Source: Methylovirgula sp. 4M-Z18
GTDB taxonomy: Bacteria; Pseudomonadota; Alphaproteobacteria; Rhizobiales; Beijerinckiaceae
DNA: 64,000 nt
Assembly: GCF_037890675.1 (NCBI RefSeq)
Contig: NZ_CP149574.1
Span: forward strand, 3,076,874 to 3,140,873
Direction: 5' to 3'
Shown here: positions 7,705 through 14,877 of the stretch, piece by piece
How the letters are laid out: every line of letters begins with the position of its first letter
Numbering within the stretch: position 1 is the stretch's first letter
Made by a program: the position numbers and the translations under genes
Notes under the pieces: model-generated
Told to the model about the DNA's origin: nothing
What the model saw: the letters and a program-made list of their open reading frames with translations, nothing else
The model's database searches: none

Positions 7705-9168
7705 TCACCTAAACGGCGGCTCGTCGAAGCTGCGGAGCTTTCGCGAATGCAGCGCCACGCGCTGCTTGCGCAGAATGTCGAGCGCGGCGATGCCGATTTT
7801 CAGATGTTCGCCCACCGCGCGGTCGTAGAAGGCGTTGGCGGCGCCAGGCAATTTGATTTCGCCGTGCAGCGGCTTGTCGGAAATGCAGAGCAGCGTGCCA
7901 TAGGGCACGCGCAGGCGGAACCCTTGCGTCGCGATCGTCGCCGATTCCATATCCACTGCCACTGCACGCGACAGGTTGATCTGTCGCCGCTCCATGGTCC
8001 AGCGCAATTCCCAATTGCGGTCGTCATTGGTCACGACCGTGCCGGTGCGCAGCCGCTGCTTCAACTCCTCCCACGAATCGCCGGTGACCTGCTGCGCCGC
8101 TTCCTGCAATGCGACTTGTACCTCCGCCAGTGCGGGAATCGGCATGTCGACCGGTACATGCGCATCGAGAATGTGATCCTGCCGCAGATAGGCGTGGGCG
8201 AGCACGTAATCGCCGATCTGCTGGCTCTGCCGCAAACCGCCGCAATGCCCGATCATCAGCCAGCAATGCGGACGCAGCACGGCGAGGTGATCGGTAATCG
8301 TCTTGGCGTTCGAGGGGCCGACGCCGATATTCACCAAGGTCGCCCCCTGCCCGTCCCTGGTCGTGACGTGATAGCCCGGCATCTGAAAGCGGTGCCATGT
8401 ATTGTTGGTGATGAGCTGTTCCGCCTCCGCTTCGCTCGTCTCGGCGGTGATGATCACGTTGCCCGGCAACACCAGCTTGTCGTAACGCGTGCCGTTGCGC
8501 ACCTCGTCCAATCCCCAGCGGATGAACTGATCGACATAGCGGTGATAGTTCGTCAGCATGATCCAGGGTTGGCAATGCCGCCAATCGCTGCCGGTGTAAT
8601 GGACGAGCCGGCGCAAGGAATAATCCATCCGCACCGCGTCGAAAAGCGCAAGCGGCCACGGCGTTTCCGGCGTCTTGCGCTCCCAGGTGCCGTCGGCAAT
8701 TTCATCCCCGACGGCCGAGAGCAGCGGCACGGGGAAGAAGCGCGCGAGTTCCGCCGCCGTCACCGCGCCGCGGCCCAACTCGTCGCCGCGCTCGAAGGAG
8801 TAGGGATAGGGAATTTCCTGGTGCGAGACGCCGACTTCCAGCGTCGCGCCATATTCGGCGGTGAGCGGGCGCAATTGCTCGAGCAGGTAATGCCGGAACG
8901 AAGCGGGATGAGTGATCGTTGTCGCATAAACGCCTGGATAGGCAAATTTCGCGAAGGCGCGCCGGCTCGACGGCAACACGCCGTTCGGGTGATAGGTGAC
9001 GCGCAATTCCGGATAGCAGAATTTGGCGCGGGTTTCGCGGGTCGGCGGCTCGCCGAAATCGAAATACCGGTCGAGCGCAATGCGCAATGCGCCGACGGCC
9101 TCCTTGTGCAAAACGATGAGCTGTTCGACGGCTTCTTCCGGCGTCGCAACCTTGATTAAATGACTCAT
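7705..9168 (-). CDS. amn: AMP nucleosidase
   Basis: 487 residues, the full bacterial length. The enzyme splits AMP into adenine and ribose 5-phosphate, helping control adenylate levels. The N-terminal AMN domain (about 1-170) is followed by the phosphorylase-fold domain with LVNIGVGPSNAKTITDHL, IGHCGGLR and AVDMESATIATQG. ATG 9168 was chosen because it overlaps the ubiG stop as ATGA, which implies translational coupling. The terminator at 7654-7688 follows. Confidence 0.93.
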   Translation of the reverse strand: MSHLIKVATPEEAVEQLIVLHKEAVGALRIALDRYFDFGEPPTRETRAKFCYPELRVTYHPNGVLPSSRRAFAKFAYPGVYATTITHPASFRHYLLEQLRPLTAEYGATLEVGVSHQEIPYPYSFERGDELGRGAVTAAELARFFPVPLLSAVGDEIADGTWERKTPETPWPLALFDAVRMDYSLRRLVHYTGSDWRHCQPWIMLTNYHRYVDQFIRWGLDEVRNGTRYDKLVLPGNVIITAETSEAEAEQLITNNTWHRFQMPGYHVTTRDGQGATLVNIGVGPSNAKTITDHLAVLRPHCWLMIGHCGGLRQSQQIGDYVLAHAYLRQDHILDAHVPVDMPIPALAEVQVALQEAAQQVTGDSWEELKQRLRTGTVVTNDDRNWELRWTMERRQINLSRAVAVDMESATIATQGFRLRVPYGTLLCISDKPLHGEIKLPGAANAFYDRAVGEHLKIGIAALDILRKQRVALHSRKLRSFDEPPFR

Positions 9169-9920
9169 ACAGAGCGCTCCGCCCACATCATGTAATTCAC
9201 ATCCATATCGCTTGATAAACGCCATTGTTGTGACAAGGGATTGTATGTCACCCCCGTCTGATCTTCGACCGTGAGGCCACAGTCCTCGATCGCCTCACCG
9301 AGTTCCTGCGGCGTGACGAATTTTTCCCATTGGTGCGTGCCGCGCGGCACCCAGTTCAACACATATTCGGCGCCGAGAATCGCTAGCGCGAAGCTCTTGA
9401 GCGTGCGATTAAGCGTCGCGGCAAAGAGCAGACCGCCCGGCCGCACCAGCGACGCGGCGGTGCGGATGAACGCCGCCATATCGGGGACGTGTTCCACCAC
9501 TTCCATCGCGAGCACCGCATCGAAGGACATGTTCGCGGCGCTCAGCTCTTCGGCGGTCACAGCGCGATAATCGATAACAAGCCCTTGCATAGCGGCGTGG
9601 CGCGAGGCGATTTCGATATTGCCGGGGGCGGGATCGATGCCGGTCATCGCAGCCCCGAGCCGCGCCAGCGGTTCGGACAGGATGCCGCCGCCGCAGCCGA
9701 TATCAAGCACCTTGAGGCCTTTGAGCGGCTGGCCCGGCGCGGCCTCGGGGTGAAAGTGCTCAACGAGCCTGTCGCGCGCATAGCCGATGCGCACCGGATT
9801 GAACCGATGCAAGGCCTTCATCGGGCCCGACGTGTCCCACCATTCCTCGCCGAGCCGGTCGAAACGGGCCACATCCGCTTCATCGACATTATGCCGCGAA
9901 TGGGTTGCGCGCGCCGTCAT
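9165..9920 (-). CDS. ubiG: ubiquinone biosynthesis O-methyltransferase UbiG
   Basis: 251 residues. It catalyses both O-methylations in ubiquinone synthesis. Visible are the family N-terminus DEADVARFDRLGEEWWD, the SAM motif LDIGCGGGILSEPLARLG, and the ATLNRTLKS and GTHQWEKFV segments. AGGAG seven bases ahead of the ATG supports the start. In many Rhizobiales ubiG is divergent from lysC; here a block of about 2.8 kb (GNAT, XRE/cupin, LuxR) lies between them. Confidence 0.94.
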   Translation of the reverse strand: MTARATHSRHNVDEADVARFDRLGEEWWDTSGPMKALHRFNPVRIGYARDRLVEHFHPEAAPGQPLKGLKVLDIGCGGGILSEPLARLGAAMTGIDPAPGNIEIASRHAAMQGLVIDYRAVTAEELSAANMSFDAVLAMEVVEHVPDMAAFIRTAASLVRPGGLLFAATLNRTLKSFALAILGAEYVLNWVPRGTHQWEKFVTPQELGEAIEDCGLTVEDQTGVTYNPLSQQWRLSSDMDVNYMMWAERSV

Positions 9921-9921
9921 T

Positions 9922-9959
9922 GCCTGCTCCTGGTTTGTCTTACCTCCCTCTTAGCAGGC
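9922..9959. repeat. inverted repeat upstream of ubiG
   Basis: GCCTGCT (9922-9928) pairs with AGCAGGC (9953-9959). It spans the ubiG ribosome site on the minus strand and lies 34 bases past the GNAT stop. It may be a leader hairpin for ubiG or a terminator for the upstream pair. Confidence 0.35.
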
Positions 9960-9992
9960 TCCTGCGGCGCTGAATACTGCCGCGCGACAGCG

Positions 9993-10523
9993 TCACGGCA
10001 GGTGCTTGTAATAATAGTGGGTATCGCACTCGCCGCCCTCCGGGTGCAGCGCATAACCGGGGATCGTCCCGGCCTTGATCCAATTCTGCCGCTCATAGAG
10101 CCGGGCCGCGTCCTTGCTGCCGGTGTCGAGCACGAGCAGCGTCCGGCCGGCCGCGCGCGCCGCCTCTTCCGCCGCTTGCATCAGCAGGCGGCCGGCACCC
10201 CGTTTGCGGGCGCTGCGATGCACCAGCATCTTGGCGATCTCGGCGCGGTGCGGCTGGTTTTCCGGCAGGTCGAGGATCACCTGAACCGTGCCCACCGGCC
10301 GCCCCTGCCCGTCGGCTGCCACGAGTAGAATGCGCCCCCCGGTGGCGACACCTTCCGCGACGGAACGCCAAAAGGCTTCGGCCTTCTCGCGCGACAAGGG
10401 CTGCATGAAACTGACCGACGCACCGCCCTCGACGCAATCGACCAGAATGTCCGCGAGCGCCGCGCAATGGGCCCGCGCCTCATCGGCGGACAGCCGCGCG
10501 ATGACGATATCGTCGTCCTTCAT
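9993..10523 (-). CDS. GNAT family N-acetyltransferase
   Basis: 176 residues with the GNAT fold. The acetyl-CoA loop is seen in MLVHRSARKRGAGRLLMQ, followed by LLVLDTGSKDAARLYERQNW. Start chosen at ATG 10523, which overlaps the stop of the XRE/cupin gene as ATGA. The pairing with a HipB/PuuR-type regulator is frequent and suggests the regulator controls this acetyltransferase. The substrate is unknown. Confidence 0.87.
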   Translation of the reverse strand: MKDDDIVIARLSADEARAHCAALADILVDCVEGGASVSFMQPLSREKAEAFWRSVAEGVATGGRILLVAADGQGRPVGTVQVILDLPENQPHRAEIAKMLVHRSARKRGAGRLLMQAAEEAARAAGRTLLVLDTGSKDAARLYERQNWIKAGTIPGYALHPEGGECDTHYYYKHLP

Positions 10524-11125
10524 GCCATGTCTCTCCCATTCGCATTGCGGCCGCGCGCGGTCACGGCCAGTAGATAACGGGCCGCCTCGCGGCCCGGATT
10601 GTGAAAGGCATTGGGCCCATCGACTCGCAGCACCAGGCAATCGCCGCTCTGCAAGCGATGCGTCTTGGTGCCTGCCGTGAGTTCAAGCTGGCCGTCCAGA
10701 AGCCAGATCTGCTCCTCGGCGATGACGTTGCCCGGATCATTGTCGTAAGTGACGCGGGCGCCGGCCGGCAACGTGATCTCGACCAGCGTGAAGGGCACGG
10801 CAACGTCCGGCGGCGAGAGAACGCGGCGGACATAACCCGTTGCCGGGTCGCGCCATTCGGGCTGGTCCGCGCGCCGCGCCAACGGCGACGCGCCGGCCCG
10901 CGGCTCCTCGATGAAAAGCGTGGCAAGCGCGATGCCGAAGCTGGTGGCGAGCCGGTCCAACACCTGGGCAGTGGGGCTGCTCTCGCCGCGTTCGATCAAG
11001 GAAATCATCGACCGGCTGACGCCGGAGCGCTGCGCCAGGGCCTCCAGTGTCAGGCCACGCTCGAGACGCAGCGCCTTGAGGCGATGCGCCAGCCTTTGTT
11101 CCATGTCGGAAATCGAATCTTCCAT
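10520..11125 (-). CDS. XRE family transcriptional regulator with cupin sensor domain
   Basis: 201 residues. The helix-turn-helix (about 10-65: LKALRLERGLTLEALAQRSG, VSRSMISLIERGESSPT) is joined to a C-terminal cupin (about 110-195: LPAGARVTYDNDPGNVIAEEQ, LQSGDCLVLRVDGPNAFHNPG). This architecture is typical of repressors that sense small metabolites. ATG 11125 (MEDSISD) is preferred over TTG 11161 and ATG 11104. The upstream 40 bases are very AT-rich and probably hold its promoter and operator. Confidence 0.88.
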   Translation of the reverse strand: MEDSISDMEQRLAHRLKALRLERGLTLEALAQRSGVSRSMISLIERGESSPTAQVLDRLATSFGIALATLFIEEPRAGASPLARRADQPEWRDPATGYVRRVLSPPDVAVPFTLVEITLPAGARVTYDNDPGNVIAEEQIWLLDGQLELTAGTKTHRLQSGDCLVLRVDGPNAFHNPGREAARYLLAVTARGRNANGRDMA

Positions 11126-11716
11126 AATACTGGAAAATATTTCTAATTTATCAGAAGTCAATCCTTGCCCTCACACCTCGCGCCTGCGTGTCGAGCCACT
11201 TCGAAAGACCGCCGCGTGCCGGAGATCGTCGCAACTACGCGATGGGATACCAGCCTCATCCTTTAAGCCGAGATGCTTTCACCAAAAGGCTGTGTCATAT
11301 TTGTGTATTAAATAGATCCAAGAGTATTTTTGGCTAAACAGAATACGCCATTCGGCGAAAGTCCGGCGCAACATTCATTCCATCCCATTTGTTAGACACT
11401 TCGTGTCGTGTCGCGGCCACATATCGATATGCCGCGCACGGAGGCTTGCGACTGCAACGCCTTCGCACGCGGACAGGAAATAGGCTCGGGATCGAACGGA
11501 TCCAGAAAGGATCATCTGCCGACATACTGTCACGATCATCTCCGAAAATTGCACTGATGTTTCTGCGCGAGGATCGAGCTCCGGCCGAGTCCATGCGCAA
11601 TGACAGCGCGTTCCTCCACTTTGAGGACGTGATCCTCAAAGAGGCGGAACAAAGGACTCGTTTGCGAAAGAGACTGTTCGCCGCAGTGACCTGTGCGGCA
11701 TGGGGCGGGGGCTCTC
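11126..11716. other. 590-base region without a convincing gene
   Basis: Less GC-rich than its surroundings, with several frames interrupted by stops. Short frames (for example 11389-11796 plus and 11334-11639 minus) show no recognisable domain or ribosome site. The only clear structure is the palindrome at 11619-11641. It could hold an undetected small RNA or be decayed DNA. Confidence 0.5.
11619..11641. promoter_or_regulatory. perfect inverted repeat upstream of the LuxR-type gene
   Basis: CTTTGAGGA (11619-11627) and TCCTCAAAG (11633-11641) are separated by 5 bases. The centre is about 87 bases before the regulator ATG, a suitable place for a dimeric operator. No binding protein is known. 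Confidence 0.5.
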
Positions 11717-12424
11717 ATGAATCCTGCAACGAAACAAGCAACGAATGGCAATCATCCGCCGCTCGCGTCGTCGGGCGCTATGGCGACGGCCTATGAAAGA
11801 AAGATCGTGATCATCGACGAACGACCGCTGCTCGGCGATCTGCTGAAACATGCGCTGCACGACTCTCTTCACGACATCACCGTTCACGTGGCCTATGATC
11901 TCGGCAAAGTCTACGCGGACGACTCGCAGCTCATTCTGTTCAATTTCATGCTGCGAGAAAAATCGCCCGCATATGTCGATTATACCCTTCGTAAAATACG
12001 CCGCTGCGTCGGAAGGATGCCACTCGTCGTGCTTGCCGACGAGGCGAATGACGACTTTCTCGAGATCATCGAACGCCACCATTTGCGCGGTTGGATCGAT
12101 GTATCGCTCGGCTTCCAGGTCCTGATCGCTGCCGTCCATATGCTATTGCTGGGCGAAACATTCCTCCTGCGCCGCGCGCCCCATAAACATCTGACGACGC
12201 CCGCAGCGGACGCACACGGTGCGGAACCGACCGAGCCCGCGTGCCAAACGTTTACCGAACGCGAACGCGACATCCTGAGCTTGCTGCGCGAAGGCAAGCC
12301 GAACAAAGTAATCGCGGAAGAGCTGCACATTTCACAAAGTACCGCCAAGGTCCATTTGCGCAACATGATGCGAAAACTCCACGTGCACAACCGAACCCAG
12401 GTCGCGCTGCTCTCGCCGCAATGA
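11717..12424 (+). CDS. LuxR-type regulator with degenerate receiver domain (paralogue 1)
   Basis: 235 residues. Residues about 28-150 form a receiver-like domain; residues about 178-232 are a LuxR/NarL helix-turn-helix (FTERERDILSLLREGKPNKV, then QSTAKVHLRNMMRKL). In a normal receiver the third strand ends in the phospho-acceptor Asp; here it reads LILFNFML with Asn76. The switch lysine region reads GWIDVSLGFQV and has no Lys. Phosphorylation is therefore unlikely and control may be by ligand, partner or abundance. A paralogue at 50265-50966 aligns without gaps from ERPL to the end of the receiver. ATG 11717 is the first plausible start. Confidence 0.82.
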   Translation: MNPATKQATNGNHPPLASSGAMATAYERKIVIIDERPLLGDLLKHALHDSLHDITVHVAYDLGKVYADDSQLILFNFMLREKSPAYVDYTLRKIRRCVGRMPLVVLADEANDDFLEIIERHHLRGWIDVSLGFQVLIAAVHMLLLGETFLLRRAPHKHLTTPAADAHGAEPTEPACQTFTERERDILSLLREGKPNKVIAEELHISQSTAKVHLRNMMRKLHVHNRTQVALLSPQ

Positions 12425-12733
12425 CCAGGCCGGCCGCAAAAGCGGGAGGGCGCGGGGACGAAGAAACGACCACCTCGACTCGCCCGCAATTGCTGGGCCA
12501 TCAGAGCCGCGCCCCGGGGTGGTCCGGCCGCCGGAAGATATATGCGAAAAACGCATAACTCCGCCGTTCGCCCCCGACAATCCGAAACTCCCCTCGACAA
12601 GATTGACAGACCGGCGAGGCGCCGTCATGTATGTGCGCCCTTTTAGGTCTGACCCTAAACGCCGCGCGGCCCGCCGCATGGTTGGGGCGTTTCCTGCGAT
12701 TTTTCGCACCCATTCTATAATACGGACCCCAAA
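12425..12733. other. intergenic region upstream of lysC
   Basis: 309 bases with no convincing gene. It holds TTGACA at 12603-12608 without a good -10 partner and TATAAT at 12716-12721, only 12 bases before the lysC ATG. If the latter is used, the lysC mRNA would have almost no leader. No riboswitch or attenuator was recognised. Confidence 0.4.
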
Positions 12734-13972
12734 ATGGCCCGTCTGGTCATGAAATTCGGCGGCACGTCCGTCGCCAATATCGAGCGCATCCGCAACGTGG
12801 CGCGCCATGTGAAGCGCGAAGTGGATGCCGGCAATGAAGTCGCCGTCGTGGTTTCGGCCATGTCCGGCAAAACCAACGAACTCGTCGCCTGGTGCCGCGA
12901 CGCCTCCGCCCTGCACGACGCGCGCGAATATGACGCCGTGGTCGCCTCGGGCGAGCAGGTGACGTCCGGCCTTCTGGCGATCGCCCTCCAGGACATGGGC
13001 ATCCAGGCACGTTCCTGGCAGGGCTGGCAGATCCCCATCCTGACCTCCGACGCCCATGGCTCGGCCCGGATCGAGGGCATCGACGGAAGTGAGATCGTCC
13101 GGCGGTTCAAGGAGCGCCAGGAAGTCGCTGTCATCGCCGGCTTCCAGGGCATGCACAAGGAAACCGGCCGCATCAGCACATTGGGGCGCGGCGGGTCCGA
13201 TACGTCGGCGGTTGCCATTGCGGCCGCGATCCATGCCGACCGCTGCGACATCTATACGGATGTGGACGGCGTCTACACCACCGATCCGCGCGTCGTGCCC
13301 AAGGCCCGGCGCCTTGACCGCGTCGCCTTCGAGGAAATGCTCGAAATGGCCTCGCTCGGCGCCAAGGTCCTGCAGGTCCGCTCGGTCGAAATGGCCATGG
13401 TGCACAAAGTCAAGACGTATGTGCGCTCGTCCTTCGACGACCCCGCCCACCCCAACGAAGGCACGCTCATCTGCGATGAGGAGGATATTGTGGAACAGCA
13501 AGTTGTCACCGGCATCGCCTTCGCGCGCGACGAAGCGCAGCTCACCTTGCGGGGTGTGGCCGACAAGCCCGGCGTCGCCGCGGCCATTTTCGTGCCCCTC
13601 GCGGATGCGAATATCAATGTCGACATGATCATTCAGGTCATCTCGGACGACGCGAAAACGACCGATATCACCTTCACCGTGCCGGAAGCCGACTACAATC
13701 GGGCGAAGACGCTGATCGAGAGCGCCCGCGACAAGATTCACTACCAATCGCTACAAGGCGCGACCGACGTCGTGAAGGTCTCGGCCATCGGTATCGGCAT
13801 GCGCAGCCACGCCGGCGTGGCCGCCAAAGCCTTCAAGGCCTTGGCGGAAAAGGGTATCAACATCCGCGCCATCACCACGTCGGAAATCAAGTTCTCGGTG
13901 CTGATCGACGCCGAATACACCGAACTGGCGGTCCGCACCTTGCACGCGCTCTACGGGTTGGACAAAGCTTAA
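12734..13972 (+). CDS. lysC: aspartate kinase
   Basis: 412 residues. It phosphorylates aspartate in the first step of lysine, threonine, methionine and diaminopimelate synthesis. KFGGTS is at residues 7-12, GRGGSDTSAVA and the TDVDGVYTTDPR loop follow, and two ACT domains occupy roughly residues 265-410 for feedback control. It heads the conserved alphaproteobacterial order lysC-ptsP-prfA. The next gene starts 31 bases downstream. Confidence 0.95.
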   Translation: MARLVMKFGGTSVANIERIRNVARHVKREVDAGNEVAVVVSAMSGKTNELVAWCRDASALHDAREYDAVVASGEQVTSGLLAIALQDMGIQARSWQGWQIPILTSDAHGSARIEGIDGSEIVRRFKERQEVAVIAGFQGMHKETGRISTLGRGGSDTSAVAIAAAIHADRCDIYTDVDGVYTTDPRVVPKARRLDRVAFEEMLEMASLGAKVLQVRSVEMAMVHKVKTYVRSSFDDPAHPNEGTLICDEEDIVEQQVVTGIAFARDEAQLTLRGVADKPGVAAAIFVPLADANINVDMIIQVISDDAKTTDITFTVPEADYNRAKTLIESARDKIHYQSLQGATDVVKVSAIGIGMRSHAGVAAKAFKALAEKGINIRAITTSEIKFSVLIDAEYTELAVRTLHALYGLDKA

Positions 13973-14003
13973 GCGCGTGCCCTCCCCGCCAAGGAGCCAT
14001 GCA

Positions 14004-14564
14004 ATGTTGCGATGCCTATTTGCCTGCTTTCTTGCCCTGACCGGCACGGTGGTCCGGGCGCAGGACTCCGGCGGAACGCAGACCTGGACGGCCCATTGCC
14101 CCGATTTGCCGGCCCAGCCGCTGTCGGGAGCGAGCGGCTCGGTGCCGGTTTCAGTGACCGACAACCTCTCGGCCGGCCAGGTGCACGAAGAGCTCAAACT
14201 GAGCTTTTCCGGCGGCCCGGAGGTCAGCTTCACCATCTCGAAGGACCAGCCGACGGTGGTGCGGGCGATGAATTTTCCCCACGAGGGCACCTATAATTTC
14301 ATCGTGAGCGGCGCCACGACCTTCTCTGGCGACGAATCGGTCGAAGCGCTGCGGAACCGGCAGATGAAGGCCCTCGGCTTCGGCCGCATCACGATCAGCC
14401 GCCAGGGCCATATGGAACTGCTGTACAATTACGACCCCGGCGCGCCGAATCAGATCACCGCCTGCCTCAAGTTCATCGAATCCTTGTCATACCAACGGTC
14501 GCGAAGAGTGACCGTTGGTTCCTTTCTTCATTTTTCGCCTTTTCAAGGCGGGAGCGAAAAATGA
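14004..14564 (+). CDS. secreted protein of unknown function with repeat-derived C-terminus
   Basis: 186 residues. A short signal peptide (MLRCLFACFLALTGTVVRAQ) is followed by a domain I do not recognise, with two cysteines (AHCPDLP, TACLKFI). AAGGAG at 13991-13996 sits 7 bases before the ATG, so translation is well supported. The last 24 residues (from YQRSRRVTV on) and the stop codon come from the 113-bp repeat at 14489-14601. The natural tail was therefore probably replaced when the element arrived. It lies between lysC and ptsP, where many relatives have no gene. Confidence 0.72.
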   Translation: MLRCLFACFLALTGTVVRAQDSGGTQTWTAHCPDLPAQPLSGASGSVPVSVTDNLSAGQVHEELKLSFSGGPEVSFTISKDQPTVVRAMNFPHEGTYNFIVSGATTFSGDESVEALRNRQMKALGFGRITISRQGHMELLYNYDPGAPNQITACLKFIESLSYQRSRRVTVGSFLHFSPFQGGSEK

Positions 14565-14601
14565 AGAGCGGTCCAAAGGTCGCCTCCGCGACCTTTGGTA
14601 T
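14489..14601. repeat. 113-bp three-hairpin repeat (family B, copy 1)
   Basis: The ends are ATACCAA and TTGGTAT, an inverted terminal pair. Inside are three hairpins: 14491-14500 with 14510-14519 (10 bp); a 13-bp stem beginning CTTCATTTTTCGC and ending GCGAAAAATGAAG; and CCAAAGGTCGC with GCGACCTTTGG (11 bp). A second copy of the same length is at 52605-52717. Copy 1 overlaps the end of the secreted-protein gene. Confidence 0.92.
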
Positions 14602-14774
14602 CATAGGACGTGTGAATGCCTGCACGTAGGGCCTCGATACGCGCGCCCTAGATATAGGGATCAGAATCGGCCTTTTGCGGCCTATCGGGTGGGCAAATAT
14701 CGCCCTATGCAAGGCAATTCGCCCGATCGGCCGTCAGACGGACAAATTTACATTTGCACAAAAGCGTCCCGGCC

Positions 14775-14803
14775 TTGCGGCTAAGGTCGCGCATCCGTAT
14801 ACG
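14775..14803 (+). promoter_or_regulatory. candidate ptsP promoter
   Basis: TTGCGG (14775-14780) and TATACG (14798-14803) are 17 bases apart and 74 bases before the ptsP ATG. The match is moderate. The 276 bases between the repeat and ptsP hold no other recognisable feature. Confidence 0.35.
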
Positions 14804-14877
14804 CTGAAAGATGCTACTTTGGTGGTAGGGAGCACTGGGCGGCTGGTCCGGTGGAATGAGTGGAGGGATCAACGGCG

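Noticed and set aside
11389-11796. 135-residue plus-strand frame before the LuxR-type gene
   Set aside because: No ribosome site, no recognisable domain, and it overlaps the well-supported regulator in another frame.
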